DNA of 6,074 nt from Acidobacteriota bacterium (GCA_029942065.1 JAPYTY010000134.1:1-6074); one strand, 5' to 3'; positions 1-6,014 are shown, counted from the stretch's first letter. The notes: generated from the sequence alone by a model not told the origin. Translations and numbers: made by a program.

Positions 1-1
1 G

Positions 2-388
2 TTCGCCCCACCCGATGTCAGTGGCTGGACCAGCGGAGTTGGCTGGGTCAACACCGCCACTGTTTTGGCACGCTACAACTTCTTTAATTACCTTACCTCG
101 CTTCGCGGAGAATACTCGCTTGATTTCGTGGAATGGCTTGACAATAGAACACCAAAATATTTTCCTGGTTACCAATTGTCCTTTTTCGATATCGTCGCAC
201 TTTTCCTTGATGCCATTGTAAAGGGTGACGTCTCGGTGGATACGCGCTACGAGTTGGAACAATACATGACCACCGCTGACGATGGGAAGACTGTGGCATG
301 GGATATCGCCGACAAGGTCATGTTTGATAAGAAGACCCGAGGGGTTCTCTATCTCATATCGATACTTCCTGCATATCAACTGAACTAA
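2..388 (+). CDS. DUF1800 family protein, C-terminal fragment (5' end outside window)
   Basis: The reading frame is open from the first bases, so the gene begins upstream and only the last 128 residues are visible. The fragment opens with PPDVSGW, then GWVNTATVLARYNF, which is the conserved C-terminal signature of DUF1800 proteins (a Pro-Pro-x-Val-x-Gly-Trp turn followed by Trp-hydrophobic-Asn-Thr and an Ala-Arg-hydrophobic-Asn-Phe helix). It ends in LYLISILPAYQLN, like the usual 'sPeYQ' tail of the family. Full-length members are commonly around 450 to 600 residues, so most of the protein is missing here. The biochemical function of the family is unknown. It is very often encoded directly upstream of a Tat-exported DUF1501 protein, as here, which implies a joint periplasmic or surface role. 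The family call is firm; any function is inference. Confidence 0.88.
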   Translation, partial: FAPPDVSGWTSGVGWVNTATVLARYNFFNYLTSLRGEYSLDFVEWLDNRTPKYFPGYQLSFFDIVALFLDAIVKGDVSVDTRYELEQYMTTADDGKTVAWDIADKVMFDKKTRGVLYLISILPAYQLN

Positions 389-392
389 GGAG
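387..392 (+). promoter_or_regulatory. Ribosome binding site for the DUF1501 gene
   Basis: AAGGAG overlaps the TAA stop of the DUF1800 gene and lies 8 bases before the ATG at 401. This is the clearest Shine-Dalgarno sequence in the window. It fixes the DUF1501 start and supports translation from a shared mRNA with DUF1800. Confidence 0.8.
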
Positions 393-400
393 CCTATCGC

Positions 401-1675
401 ATGGGCCGAACCAAGCTATTGAGAAGTCGCAGAGATTTCCTGAAAGATCTCCCTATGATTTCTTCTACCTTGGCGGCCCCGACTTTTCTGGTTCGTGGTA
501 TTCAGGGAGCACAGAAATTTCCTGGTGGGCCTTCTAGAACTGGCCGAATACTGTTGGTGGTTGAGTTAGCAGGGGGATGTGATGGATTGAACACCATTGT
601 TCCGTATGCTAACGACTTTTATTACCAGGAACGATCGAATCTGGCCATCAATCCCCAGAGTGTGTTGCCACTGGATGACCAGCTAGGCTTTCATCCTTCG
701 CTCACCGGCTTCAAAGAACTCTATGACAGCGGCAACATGGCGATCGTGCAGGGGGTGGGTTATCCCAATCCTAACCGCTCTCACTTCCGGTCCCGGGACA
801 TCTGGCATACTGCGGAAGCGGAGACGATCGGTCAAAACGGCTGGCTGGCCAAGTATTTCGATAGCCTGAAAGGTGCAGAGTCCCTAGAGGGGATCAACAT
901 CGGCGGACGTGTTCCAAAGGCCATGATCTCAGAATCGGGATCCTCACCTTCTATCAAAAGAATCGACACTTACCAGCTCCAGACCGATCGGCGTTACCGA
1001 AAGGATGCGGCTAACAAAAATGCCGTCTTTCAAAGTATTCTCTCGGAACCACCCACTCAATTTTCTCCCTTCCAAGAGTATGTGACCCAGACCGTCCTGG
1101 ACGCCACATTCAGTTCAGCTGAGATCCTGGAAGGTCAGGATCAATACAACAGCACGATTGAGTATCACAATACCGCCTTTGGCAGAAACCTGAAGACGAT
1201 CGCTCAGATCATTGCTGCCGACATTGGAACCACGGTGTTTTATGTCACCATTGGAGGATTTGATACCCATGCCAGTCAGGCCGAAACAACTGATTCTCAA
1301 CTGGGAACCCATGCCAATCTTTTGGAAACCGTCTCTTTGGGCATCAAGGCTTTCTGGGATGATATGCAGGAAATGGGCATGGAGAACGACGTGCTGATCA
1401 TGAGCTTCAGTGAGTTCGGTCGGCGCGTCAAAGAGAATGCCAGCAATGGTACTGATCACGGAACGGCAAACCAGATGTTTCTGTTTGGAGGAACGATCTA
1501 TCCGGGACTTTATGGTGAGCAACCCAGCCTGGATCCCCAGGATCTGGATCGCATCGGGGACTTGCGTCACAACATAGACTTCCGCAGCGTCTACTCGACG
1601 GTCTTGGGTAACTGGCTGGAAGTCGATCCGGTACCATTGATTGGCGAGCCCTGGCCGCTGCTTCCGTTTCTATGA
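401..1675 (+). CDS. DUF1501 family protein, Tat-exported
   Basis: A complete 424-residue protein. The N-terminus carries a twin-arginine motif, SRRDFLK at residues 9-15, followed by a weakly hydrophobic stretch to about residue 38, so export in folded form through the Tat system is predicted. DUF1501 landmarks follow in order: VVELAGGCDGLNTIVPY (Asp61), GGFDTHA (residues 285-291), SFSEFGRR (335-342) and GTDHGTAN (350-357). Asp288, His290, Glu338, Asp352 and His353 are the likely metal or active-site residues. The family is related to the alkaline phosphatase/sulfatase superfamily, but no substrate is established. The start is fixed by the AAGGAG at 387-392. The 12-base gap to the DUF1800 stop indicates an operon. 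The length is normal and no lesion is seen. A hydrolase role at the envelope is inference. Confidence 0.92.
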   Translation: MGRTKLLRSRRDFLKDLPMISSTLAAPTFLVRGIQGAQKFPGGPSRTGRILLVVELAGGCDGLNTIVPYANDFYYQERSNLAINPQSVLPLDDQLGFHPSLTGFKELYDSGNMAIVQGVGYPNPNRSHFRSRDIWHTAEAETIGQNGWLAKYFDSLKGAESLEGINIGGRVPKAMISESGSSPSIKRIDTYQLQTDRRYRKDAANKNAVFQSILSEPPTQFSPFQEYVTQTVLDATFSSAEILEGQDQYNSTIEYHNTAFGRNLKTIAQIIAADIGTTVFYVTIGGFDTHASQAETTDSQLGTHANLLETVSLGIKAFWDDMQEMGMENDVLIMSFSEFGRRVKENASNGTDHGTANQMFLFGGTIYPGLYGEQPSLDPQDLDRIGDLRHNIDFRSVYSTVLGNWLEVDPVPLIGEPWPLLPFL

Positions 1676-1678
1676 AGC

Positions 1679-1706
1679 GTTCCACGTTTCAGGTTCCACT
1701 TTCCAC
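1679..1706. repeat. Heptanucleotide tandem repeat, consensus GTTYCAS
   Basis: Starting three bases after the DUF1501 stop there are four consecutive 7-base units: GTTCCAC, GTTTCAG, GTTCCAC, TTTCCAC. The same unit type recurs at 5884-5911, after the last gene. It is intergenic and no coding role is supported. Confidence 0.75.
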
Positions 1707-1729
1707 GTCGGCATGTTTGGTATGTGTTG

Positions 1730-1785
1730 CGGATTTAGGACTTCGGATTTCGGATTTTCGGTCAGGGGTCAGGGGTCAGGGGATA
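1730..1785. repeat. Heptanucleotide tandem repeat with a change of unit
   Basis: Eight back-to-back 7-base blocks can be read: CGGATTT, AGGACTT, CGGATTT, CGGATTT, TCGGTCA, GGGGTCA, GGGGTCA, GGGGATA. The 7-base register is kept across the switch from the CGGATTT type to the GGGGTCA type. The array ends 13 bases before the VKOR start codon. Its G-rich end (AGGGG at 1778-1782) is the only purine-rich stretch near that start, but it is 16 bases from the ATG, too far for a good Shine-Dalgarno. Confidence 0.75.
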
Positions 1786-1798
1786 AGATTCAGTTGCC

Positions 1799-2215
1799 AT
1801 GAGCCCTCTTGTCATCCTCCTGCTCGCAGCCATCAGCTTCCTGATCGCCACCTACTTCACGGCCGTCTCTTATCGATGGCTTGACCCGGAAGCTTCCTGG
1901 ATCCCCTCCTTTTGTCGGATGGGCGAGCGCACCTGCGCGAGCATTGTCTACACCCCACGGGCGCGGGTTTTGGGCATTCCGAATTCTGTGCTGGGCCAGA
2001 TCTTCTATCTGGTCTTGATGGCGGGGGTTGTAGGAAACTTCATCTTTTCCTCTCCCTTCTTTTACCTCTACCTGGCGGGAAGCCTGCTGACTGTGTTGCT
2101 GGGGGTATTTCTGACCTATTCCCTGCTCTTTATCACCCGGGTTCCCTGCAAGCTCTGTTTCACCTCCCACGCCATCAACCTGGTGATTTTTGTGTTGTTG
2201 CTATCAGGGTGGTAG
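1799..2215 (+). CDS. VKOR-family thiol oxidoreductase, single domain
   Basis: A 138-residue membrane protein of the vitamin K epoxide reductase family. Bacterial VKORs reoxidise periplasmic DsbA-like thioredoxins and pass the electrons to quinone. Four hydrophobic segments are visible at about residues 3-24, 66-85, 87-112 and 121-137. The loop after the first helix has Cys39 and Cys46. It is followed by LGIPNSVLGQIFY, the conserved VKOR core. The active-site pair is CKLC, Cys117 and Cys120, with His124 and Asn127 behind it. Thr52 occupies the place of the usual Ser/Thr between the loop cysteines and the PNS motif. There is no fused thioredoxin domain, unlike many cyanobacterial homologues. 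An in-frame TAA at 1784-1786 leaves ATG 1799 as the only sensible start, although its Shine-Dalgarno is poor. No DsbA partner is present in the window. Confidence 0.88.
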   Translation: MSPLVILLLAAISFLIATYFTAVSYRWLDPEASWIPSFCRMGERTCASIVYTPRARVLGIPNSVLGQIFYLVLMAGVVGNFIFSSPFFYLYLAGSLLTVLLGVFLTYSLLFITRVPCKLCFTSHAINLVIFVLLLSGW

Positions 2216-2229
2216 GTCTGTGGTCTGTG
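2216..2229. repeat. Two-copy heptanucleotide repeat GTCTGTG
   Basis: GTCTGTG occurs twice in direct succession right after the VKOR stop codon. It is short, but it has the same 7-base period as the arrays at 1679-1706, 1730-1785 and 5884-5911. Confidence 0.5.
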
Positions 2230-2230
2230 G

Positions 2231-2249
2231 GTTGGCCTCCGAAGCCAAC
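2231..2249. repeat. Short inverted repeat in the leader of the EEP gene
   Basis: GTTGGC (2231-2236) and GCCAAC (2244-2249) form a 6-bp stem with a 7-base loop. The right half, CGAAGCCAAC, differs at one base from the right half of the hairpin at 3731-3745 (CGAAGCCGAC). Both sit 37 to 51 bases before the next start codon. There is no T run after it, so it is not a convincing intrinsic terminator. Confidence 0.5.
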
Positions 2250-2300
2250 TTCGTTAAAATGTCGCGCTCGTGCCGGACCAGATAATAACTCAAAGCAGAA

Positions 2301-3479
2301 ATGGGACCTTCCACCGCTATGGATCATGAACTGAGACCTTTTTTCCCCGAGCTGAGCCGTTTTAATTCCACCCGAGCTCTCCTTGCCTCAGCTGTGTACA
2401 AGAAGCTTCGATCTGAAATTGACAGGGTCTTGCGGACGGTGGTTCAGGAGGATCTGGCTCCGGAGGTGACAACCGATGGATCCTCGATCCGGGCCACCGC
2501 CTGGAATGTTGAGCGGGGGACTCACCTGGGGCCCATCATTGAGATTCTTGGCGAGCATTCCCTGATTGGGGGAAGCGATCTTTACCTTTTGACCGAACTG
2601 GATCTAGGGATGGTGCGCAGTCACAATCGGCATGTTGCCCGGGAGATCGGTCAGGCCCTGGGCCTGAACTACGCTTTTGCTCCTTGCTACATAGCGTTGA
2701 ACAAGGGAAGTGGCCTGGAAGATCAGGTTCCTGGAGAAAATGTCCAATCTTTGCATGGCAATGCCCTTTTCTCCCGCTATCCCTTACGGGATGCCCATTC
2801 CCTTTCCCTTCCAAACGGCAAGGATCTGATGAGGGGAAAGGAGAAACGGCTGGGATCTCAGTGTGTGGTCATTGCCACTGTCGATCATCCGCTGGGGTCC
2901 TTCAGGGCCGTGAGCCTTCATCTGGATGCCCAGTCCAGTCAGCAGCACCGCGGTCGCCAGATGAAGATCGTTCTGGACCATCTGAAAACTCTGTCCCCTT
3001 CGCTTCCCGTTCTTCTGGGTGGAGACTGGAATACGTCGACCTATAACTCCAGCCGCGCGGTGTACTCGATTCTGGGCTATTGCAGGCGCGTTCTGATGGG
3101 AGTGAACCATGTTATTGATCATCATTACACCTATCCGGATCGCTGGTTTGAGAGACACCTGTTTCGCGAGTTGAAGCGTTATGGCTACCACTACCAGGAG
3201 CTCAATGAGCCGGGAGTTTGCTCCCTTCATTACCATGTGGAAGATCTGGCTGCCAATAATCGGATGGGGGACTGGGTTCCGGCATGGTGTTTTTGGTTTA
3301 TCAACTGGGCATTGGAAAAAAACAATGGCTGCTGCTCCATCAAGCTCGACTGGTTTGCCGGTAAGGACATCGCCGTAAACTCGGATCATCCTCCCCGGGT
3401 GATCCCCGATGTCCATCCGGAGGATTACATGCTCTCGGACCACGACCCGATCGTGTTGGATTTCGTTCTGGCCGGCTAA
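2301..3479 (+). CDS. Endonuclease/exonuclease/phosphatase (EEP) family metallohydrolase
   Basis: A 392-residue protein with the full set of DNase I-like/EEP motifs. These are TAWNVERG (Asn69), LLTELDLGM with the metal-binding Glu99, GNALFSRYPL (Asn154), SLHLD with His207, GGDWNTS with Asp242 and Asn244, and SDHDPIVLDF with Asp380 and His381. All catalytic positions are intact, so an Mg-dependent phosphodiesterase or phosphatase is expected; nucleic acid, phosphoinositide or other substrates cannot be told apart. About 135 residues separate GDWN from SDH, a long stretch for the family, rich in aromatic residues and carrying a Cys-Cys pair. No signal peptide is seen, so it is probably cytoplasmic. 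An in-frame TAA at 2286-2288 limits the start to ATG 2301 or ATG 2319; neither has a strong ribosome site. It lies 85 bases after the VKOR gene, with no evident functional link. Confidence 0.85.
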   Translation: MGPSTAMDHELRPFFPELSRFNSTRALLASAVYKKLRSEIDRVLRTVVQEDLAPEVTTDGSSIRATAWNVERGTHLGPIIEILGEHSLIGGSDLYLLTELDLGMVRSHNRHVAREIGQALGLNYAFAPCYIALNKGSGLEDQVPGENVQSLHGNALFSRYPLRDAHSLSLPNGKDLMRGKEKRLGSQCVVIATVDHPLGSFRAVSLHLDAQSSQQHRGRQMKIVLDHLKTLSPSLPVLLGGDWNTSTYNSSRAVYSILGYCRRVLMGVNHVIDHHYTYPDRWFERHLFRELKRYGYHYQELNEPGVCSLHYHVEDLAANNRMGDWVPAWCFWFINWALEKNNGCCSIKLDWFAGKDIAVNSDHPPRVIPDVHPEDYMLSDHDPIVLDFVLAG

Positions 3480-3484
3480 CCACC

Positions 3485-3569
3485 AAGACACGAAAAGAAT
3501 TTTCACCACAGAGACACAGAGAAGCCGCCTTTATCTGAGCGAAGCGAAGAAAATTCTTTTCTTTGTCTT
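3485..3569. repeat. Inverted-repeat element after the EEP gene
   Basis: GAAAAGAATTTTC (3492-3504) and its exact reverse complement at 3549-3561 form 13-bp arms. They extend outward, after a 1- or 2-base bulge, by AAGACA (3485-3490) and TGTCTT (3564-3569). The 44-base centre starts with ACCACAGAGACACAGAG, a phrase I recognise as common in intergenic repeats of environmental bacteria. The element starts 5 bases after the stop codon. It could be a non-autonomous repeat and, with the T-rich right arm, may also weaken read-through. No ORF or transposase is present. Confidence 0.65.
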
Positions 3570-3691
3570 ATCCCTCCAATCTCAGCCTACACAGTAAGGG
3601 TGCACACCCGTGCGCTCCTGCAAATGTGAATTTTGAACCAGCTCAATAGTCCGGAATGTGGGAGGGGCCTCAGGCGCCGACTCCGGCCGAC
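3570..3691. other. Intergenic stretch, nothing recognised
   Basis: This part of the 303-base gap between the EEP and M28 genes has no supported gene. It holds GGGTGCACACCC (3598-3609), a near palindrome too tight to be a strong hairpin, and a GC-rich patch at 3660-3691. A TTGAAC at 3633-3638 resembles a -35 box, but no acceptable -10 box follows at the right distance. Confidence 0.5.
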
Positions 3692-3731
3692 CGCACCACC
3701 GCACCACCGCACCAAAGCACCACAGCACGGG
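3692..3731. repeat. Octanucleotide tandem repeat, CGCACCAC type
   Basis: Five 8-base blocks follow each other: CGCACCAC, CGCACCAC, CGCACCAA, AGCACCAC and the decayed AGCACGGG. The array lies in the leader of the M28 gene, 52 bases before the preferred start. Its complement would read as low-complexity Trp/Cys/Gly-rich peptide, so frames through it should not be trusted as genes. Confidence 0.75.
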
Positions 3732-3745
3732 TCGGCGAAGCCGAC
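3731..3745. repeat. Perfect short hairpin GTCGGC-GAA-GCCGAC
   Basis: The 6-bp arms at 3731-3736 and 3740-3745 enclose the loop GAA. In RNA the stem could gain a G-U pair (3730/3746) and a G-C pair (3729/3747). It lies 37 bases before the preferred M28 start, directly after the octanucleotide array. Confidence 0.6.
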
Positions 3746-3782
3746 TCTCACCACGAAATTCATGCTATCCTTGGACAGGACT

Positions 3783-5858
3783 ATGACGAGCCTCTTTCGC
3801 ACCAGCATCGTGATTATGGTTGCCGGATTGTGCCTGCAGGGTGTGGAGGCTCAGGTAGAAGAACGCTTTCTTCTGGATCAGAATACCCTTTCGCTGCTTG
3901 AGCAGGAACTCTCCGGTGAGTTGGCCAAGCAACATGTAGTGGCCATCAGTGAACATCATCGTATTGCAGGGTCTTCCGGATATGCCGAGGCAGCCCGTTA
4001 TGTTTTGCAACAGCTTCACGGTTATGGCTACCGGGCATGGATCGAGAGCTTTCCGGCTGATGGCAGGATTGCCTACCAAACCTGGCAGTCACCGCCTGGC
4101 TGGAACATCGACTCCGGCGAGTTGAGCATGATCCAACCCCGCCAGGAATTGATCGCTTCCTATCTTGAGAGTCCCATCAGCGTCATGCCTTATTCCAGTT
4201 CGGGCACGGTACAAGCTGAATTGGTGGATGTGGGAGCGGGAACCTCTGAAACCGATTACGACGGAAAAGAGGTGGCCGGAAAATTGTTGTTGGCGACGGG
4301 ACACTGTGGTGAAGTCCAGCGGTTGGGTGTTTTAGAATTCGCTGCAGCTGGAGCGCTGTGCTACCCGAACGACCGGCGCGCTACCGAGAATCCCGACATG
4401 CTGCAGTACACCGAATGGTTGCCGCGATCCGACGAGATGGATCAGCTGACCTTCGGCTTCAATCTTTCCTATCGGCAGGGTCAAGAGCTCAAGGCACTTC
4501 TGGCCGCGGGACACACCGTGGAATTAGAAGCAAAGATAGAGGGTCGTGGGATTGAATTTGGCAGCCTTGATGTCGTGGTTACCTTGATTCCGGGAATTGA
4601 AAAGCCCGATCAAGAACTCCTTATCATGGCCCACCTGGATAATCCCAGGTACTCCGCCAATGACAATGCCAGCGGCAGTGCGGCCATTTTAGACATCGCG
4701 CGCACCCTCAAATCCCTGGTCGATCAGGGCAGACTTCCACCACCGAAGCGGAGCATACGCTTTCTCTGGGTTCCGGGACTGTATGGAACCATGGCCTATA
4801 TCGACGCCCACCCGGAAATCAAAGGACCCGGATTGGGGGGGAAGGTTCTGGGCGGTCTTAACCTGGACATGGTTGGAGAAGATCAGGAATTATTGCACAG
4901 CCGTCTCAATATCATCCGTTCTCCTCAATCCATTTCCGGCCTGGTCGCCGATGTGACGGTTCGCCTGGCGCAATACGTCGACGGCCTGGATGTGGCCGAC
5001 CCGGCCGGCCTGGGCAACTTCAACTACGGAGTCCTCCCCTTCAGCGGTGGCAGTGATCATGTGATTCTCAATGACTCCACCATTGGGATTCCTTCGGTCA
5101 GACTGGGGCACTGGCCCGACGATACCCGCCAAACCAGTGAGGACACGCCTGACAAGGTGGACCCCATCGAACTGAAAAGATCCGAGCTGATCGCGGCTGC
5201 TACCCTGTGGTATCTGGCAAGTCTTTCCGAGAAACAGGGCCTCGAGTTGATCAACTTCCTGGCGGCAAGGGCACAAAGCCGCATAGCCGAAGACACGCAG
5301 CGGGCTTCAGGGTGGCTGCTTGACACTCCGGTGGAACGTCTGGACCAGATGTACGACGAGAGTAAACAGGTCAACAGCTTTGCCCTGGAGAGGGAACAGC
5401 AGGGGCTCAACAGTGTTCTTGATTTTGTCTCTTTTGAATCCACTCGACGGCTTGTCCTGACCTGGAACCAGACCCTGGACAACCAGTCTCAGGTGATCAT
5501 TCGGACCTTTCAAGCCCTGGTACGTCAGCGGGGAGGAAGCCTGTCGTTTTCCCAGGAACGTACCTATGAGGAGCGCGAGGCGGCCTCCTGGATCCCGGAA
5601 CGAACGACGCGGGGTCCACTTGCCGGGGGTCTTCCTCAATCCAGGCTCACGGCGGGCGATCAGATCTGGCATGGAACTCCGGAGGCGCAAAAACTGGATA
5701 GCCAACTTCTGGTGAATCTGATCGATGGTCGTCGCACTATCCTGGAAATTCGAAACGCGCTATCGGGTGCGACCTTCCCGGTGTCGGTGAGTGCCGTGCG
5801 TCGTTTCGTTCAGGATTTGAGCAAGGCGCGTCTGGTGGAACTCCGCCGTGTCAATTGA
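3783..5858 (+). CDS. Secreted M28/DUF4910-like aminopeptidase homologue with C-terminal winged-helix-like domain
   Basis: With the ATG at 3783 the protein has 691 residues and a clear signal peptide (TSLFRTSIVIMVAGLCLQG, cleavage likely after VEA, residue 23). The frame stays open to 3633, but that part crosses repeats and lacks a signal; GGA at 3773-3775 supports ATG 3783. Residues about 130-230 resemble a PA insert. The M28-like zinc core follows: AHLD (His284, Asp286), ANDNASGSAAIL (Asp294), NLDMVGED (Asp362) and GGSDH (Asp425, His426). The stretch RFLWVPGLYGT (Gly332) lacks the classic Glu-Glu pair. TRQTSEDTPDKVDP has Gln450 where relatives have the final metal-binding His (YHTSEDTPDKVDP). 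Residues about 640-688 (LIDGRRTILEIRNAL and on) look like a winged helix of the kind found at the end of DUF4910 or in PqqD-like proteins. The family is likely; activity is uncertain. Confidence 0.85.
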   Translation: MTSLFRTSIVIMVAGLCLQGVEAQVEERFLLDQNTLSLLEQELSGELAKQHVVAISEHHRIAGSSGYAEAARYVLQQLHGYGYRAWIESFPADGRIAYQTWQSPPGWNIDSGELSMIQPRQELIASYLESPISVMPYSSSGTVQAELVDVGAGTSETDYDGKEVAGKLLLATGHCGEVQRLGVLEFAAAGALCYPNDRRATENPDMLQYTEWLPRSDEMDQLTFGFNLSYRQGQELKALLAAGHTVELEAKIEGRGIEFGSLDVVVTLIPGIEKPDQELLIMAHLDNPRYSANDNASGSAAILDIARTLKSLVDQGRLPPPKRSIRFLWVPGLYGTMAYIDAHPEIKGPGLGGKVLGGLNLDMVGEDQELLHSRLNIIRSPQSISGLVADVTVRLAQYVDGLDVADPAGLGNFNYGVLPFSGGSDHVILNDSTIGIPSVRLGHWPDDTRQTSEDTPDKVDPIELKRSELIAAATLWYLASLSEKQGLELINFLAARAQSRIAEDTQRASGWLLDTPVERLDQMYDESKQVNSFALEREQQGLNSVLDFVSFESTRRLVLTWNQTLDNQSQVIIRTFQALVRQRGGSLSFSQERTYEEREAASWIPERTTRGPLAGGLPQSRLTAGDQIWHGTPEAQKLDSQLLVNLIDGRRTILEIRNALSGATFPVSVSAVRRFVQDLSKARLVELRRVN

Positions 5859-5863
5859 GTTAC

Positions 5864-5882
5864 CGCTGGTCTTCGACCAGCG
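5864..5882. repeat. Hairpin directly after the M28 gene
   Basis: CGCTGGTC (5864-5871) and GACCAGCG (5875-5882) form a perfect 8-bp stem with loop TTC, starting 6 bases after the stop codon. It could stall transcription or protect the mRNA 3' end. No T run follows, so it is not a standard Rho-independent terminator. Confidence 0.6.
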
Positions 5883-5883
5883 C

Positions 5884-5911
5884 GTTCCAGGTTCCACGTT
5901 TCACGTTCCAA
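5884..5911. repeat. Heptanucleotide tandem repeat, consensus GTTYCAS, second locus
   Basis: Four 7-base units: GTTCCAG, GTTCCAC, GTTTCAC, GTTCCAA. They match the array at 1679-1706 in both unit and length, and both follow closely after a stop codon. This makes the unit a dispersed repeat rather than a local slippage product. Confidence 0.75.
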
Positions 5912-5926
5912 TTTAGCCTGTTGTAG

Positions 5927-5945
5927 GGGCGCACTGAGTGCGCCC
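5927..5945. repeat. Hairpin GGGCGCAC-TGA-GTGCGCCC
   Basis: A perfect 8-bp stem (5927-5934 with 5938-5945) and a 3-base loop. It is the first member of a closely packed chain of hairpins running to the window end. Confidence 0.7.
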
Positions 5946-5964
5946 ACAGCAAGGACGTTGTAGT

Positions 5965-5983
5965 GGCCGCTCTATGAGCGGCC
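5965..5983. repeat. Hairpin GGCCGCTC-TAT-GAGCGGCC
   Basis: A perfect 8-bp stem (5965-5972 with 5976-5983) and a 3-base loop. CCCACA (5943-5948) and TGTGGG (5984-5989) are complementary and could form an outer stem around it, competing with the preceding hairpin. Confidence 0.7.
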
Positions 5984-5989
5984 TGTGGG

Positions 5990-6006
5990 AAGGCATGGGA
6001 TGCCTT
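5990..6006. repeat. Hairpin AAGGCAT-GGG-ATGCCTT
   Basis: A perfect 7-bp stem (5990-5996 with 6000-6006) and a 3-base loop, 6 bases after the previous stem. Confidence 0.65.
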
Positions 6007-6014
6007 GGTGGTCG

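Noticed and set aside
1115..1570. 151-residue minus-strand ORF opposite DUF1501
   Set aside because: It is a shadow of a well-supported coding frame, with no domain of its own.
1679..1785. CRISPR array
   Set aside because: The repeats are contiguous 7-base units without spacers, and no cas genes are present.
1672..1884. Possible 70-residue gene whose ATG overlaps the DUF1501 stop (ATGA)
   Set aside because: It runs through two heptanucleotide arrays and into the VKOR gene in another frame. The peptide is low-complexity and has no recognisable domain.
2258..2286. Promoter before the EEP gene (GATAAT as -10 box)
   Set aside because: No -35-like sequence is found at the expected distance, and sigma-factor preferences of the host are unknown.
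2784..3509. 241-residue minus-strand ORF opposite the EEP gene
   Set aside because: The + strand frame has every EEP catalytic motif, while this frame shows no family features and runs into the inverted repeat.
3633..3782. N-terminal extension of the M28-like protein by 50 residues
   Set aside because: The frame is open by chance through an octanucleotide repeat and a hairpin. A good signal peptide begins only at ATG 3783, and ATG 3762 has no ribosome site and would push the signal inward.
3587..3808. Minus-strand ORF rich in Trp, Cys, Gly and Arg
   Set aside because: It is the complement of the CGCACCAC repeat and has no domain or ribosome site.
5864..5911. Rho-independent terminator after the M28 gene
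   Set aside because: The stem is good, but it is followed by a GTTCCA repeat rather than a T run.
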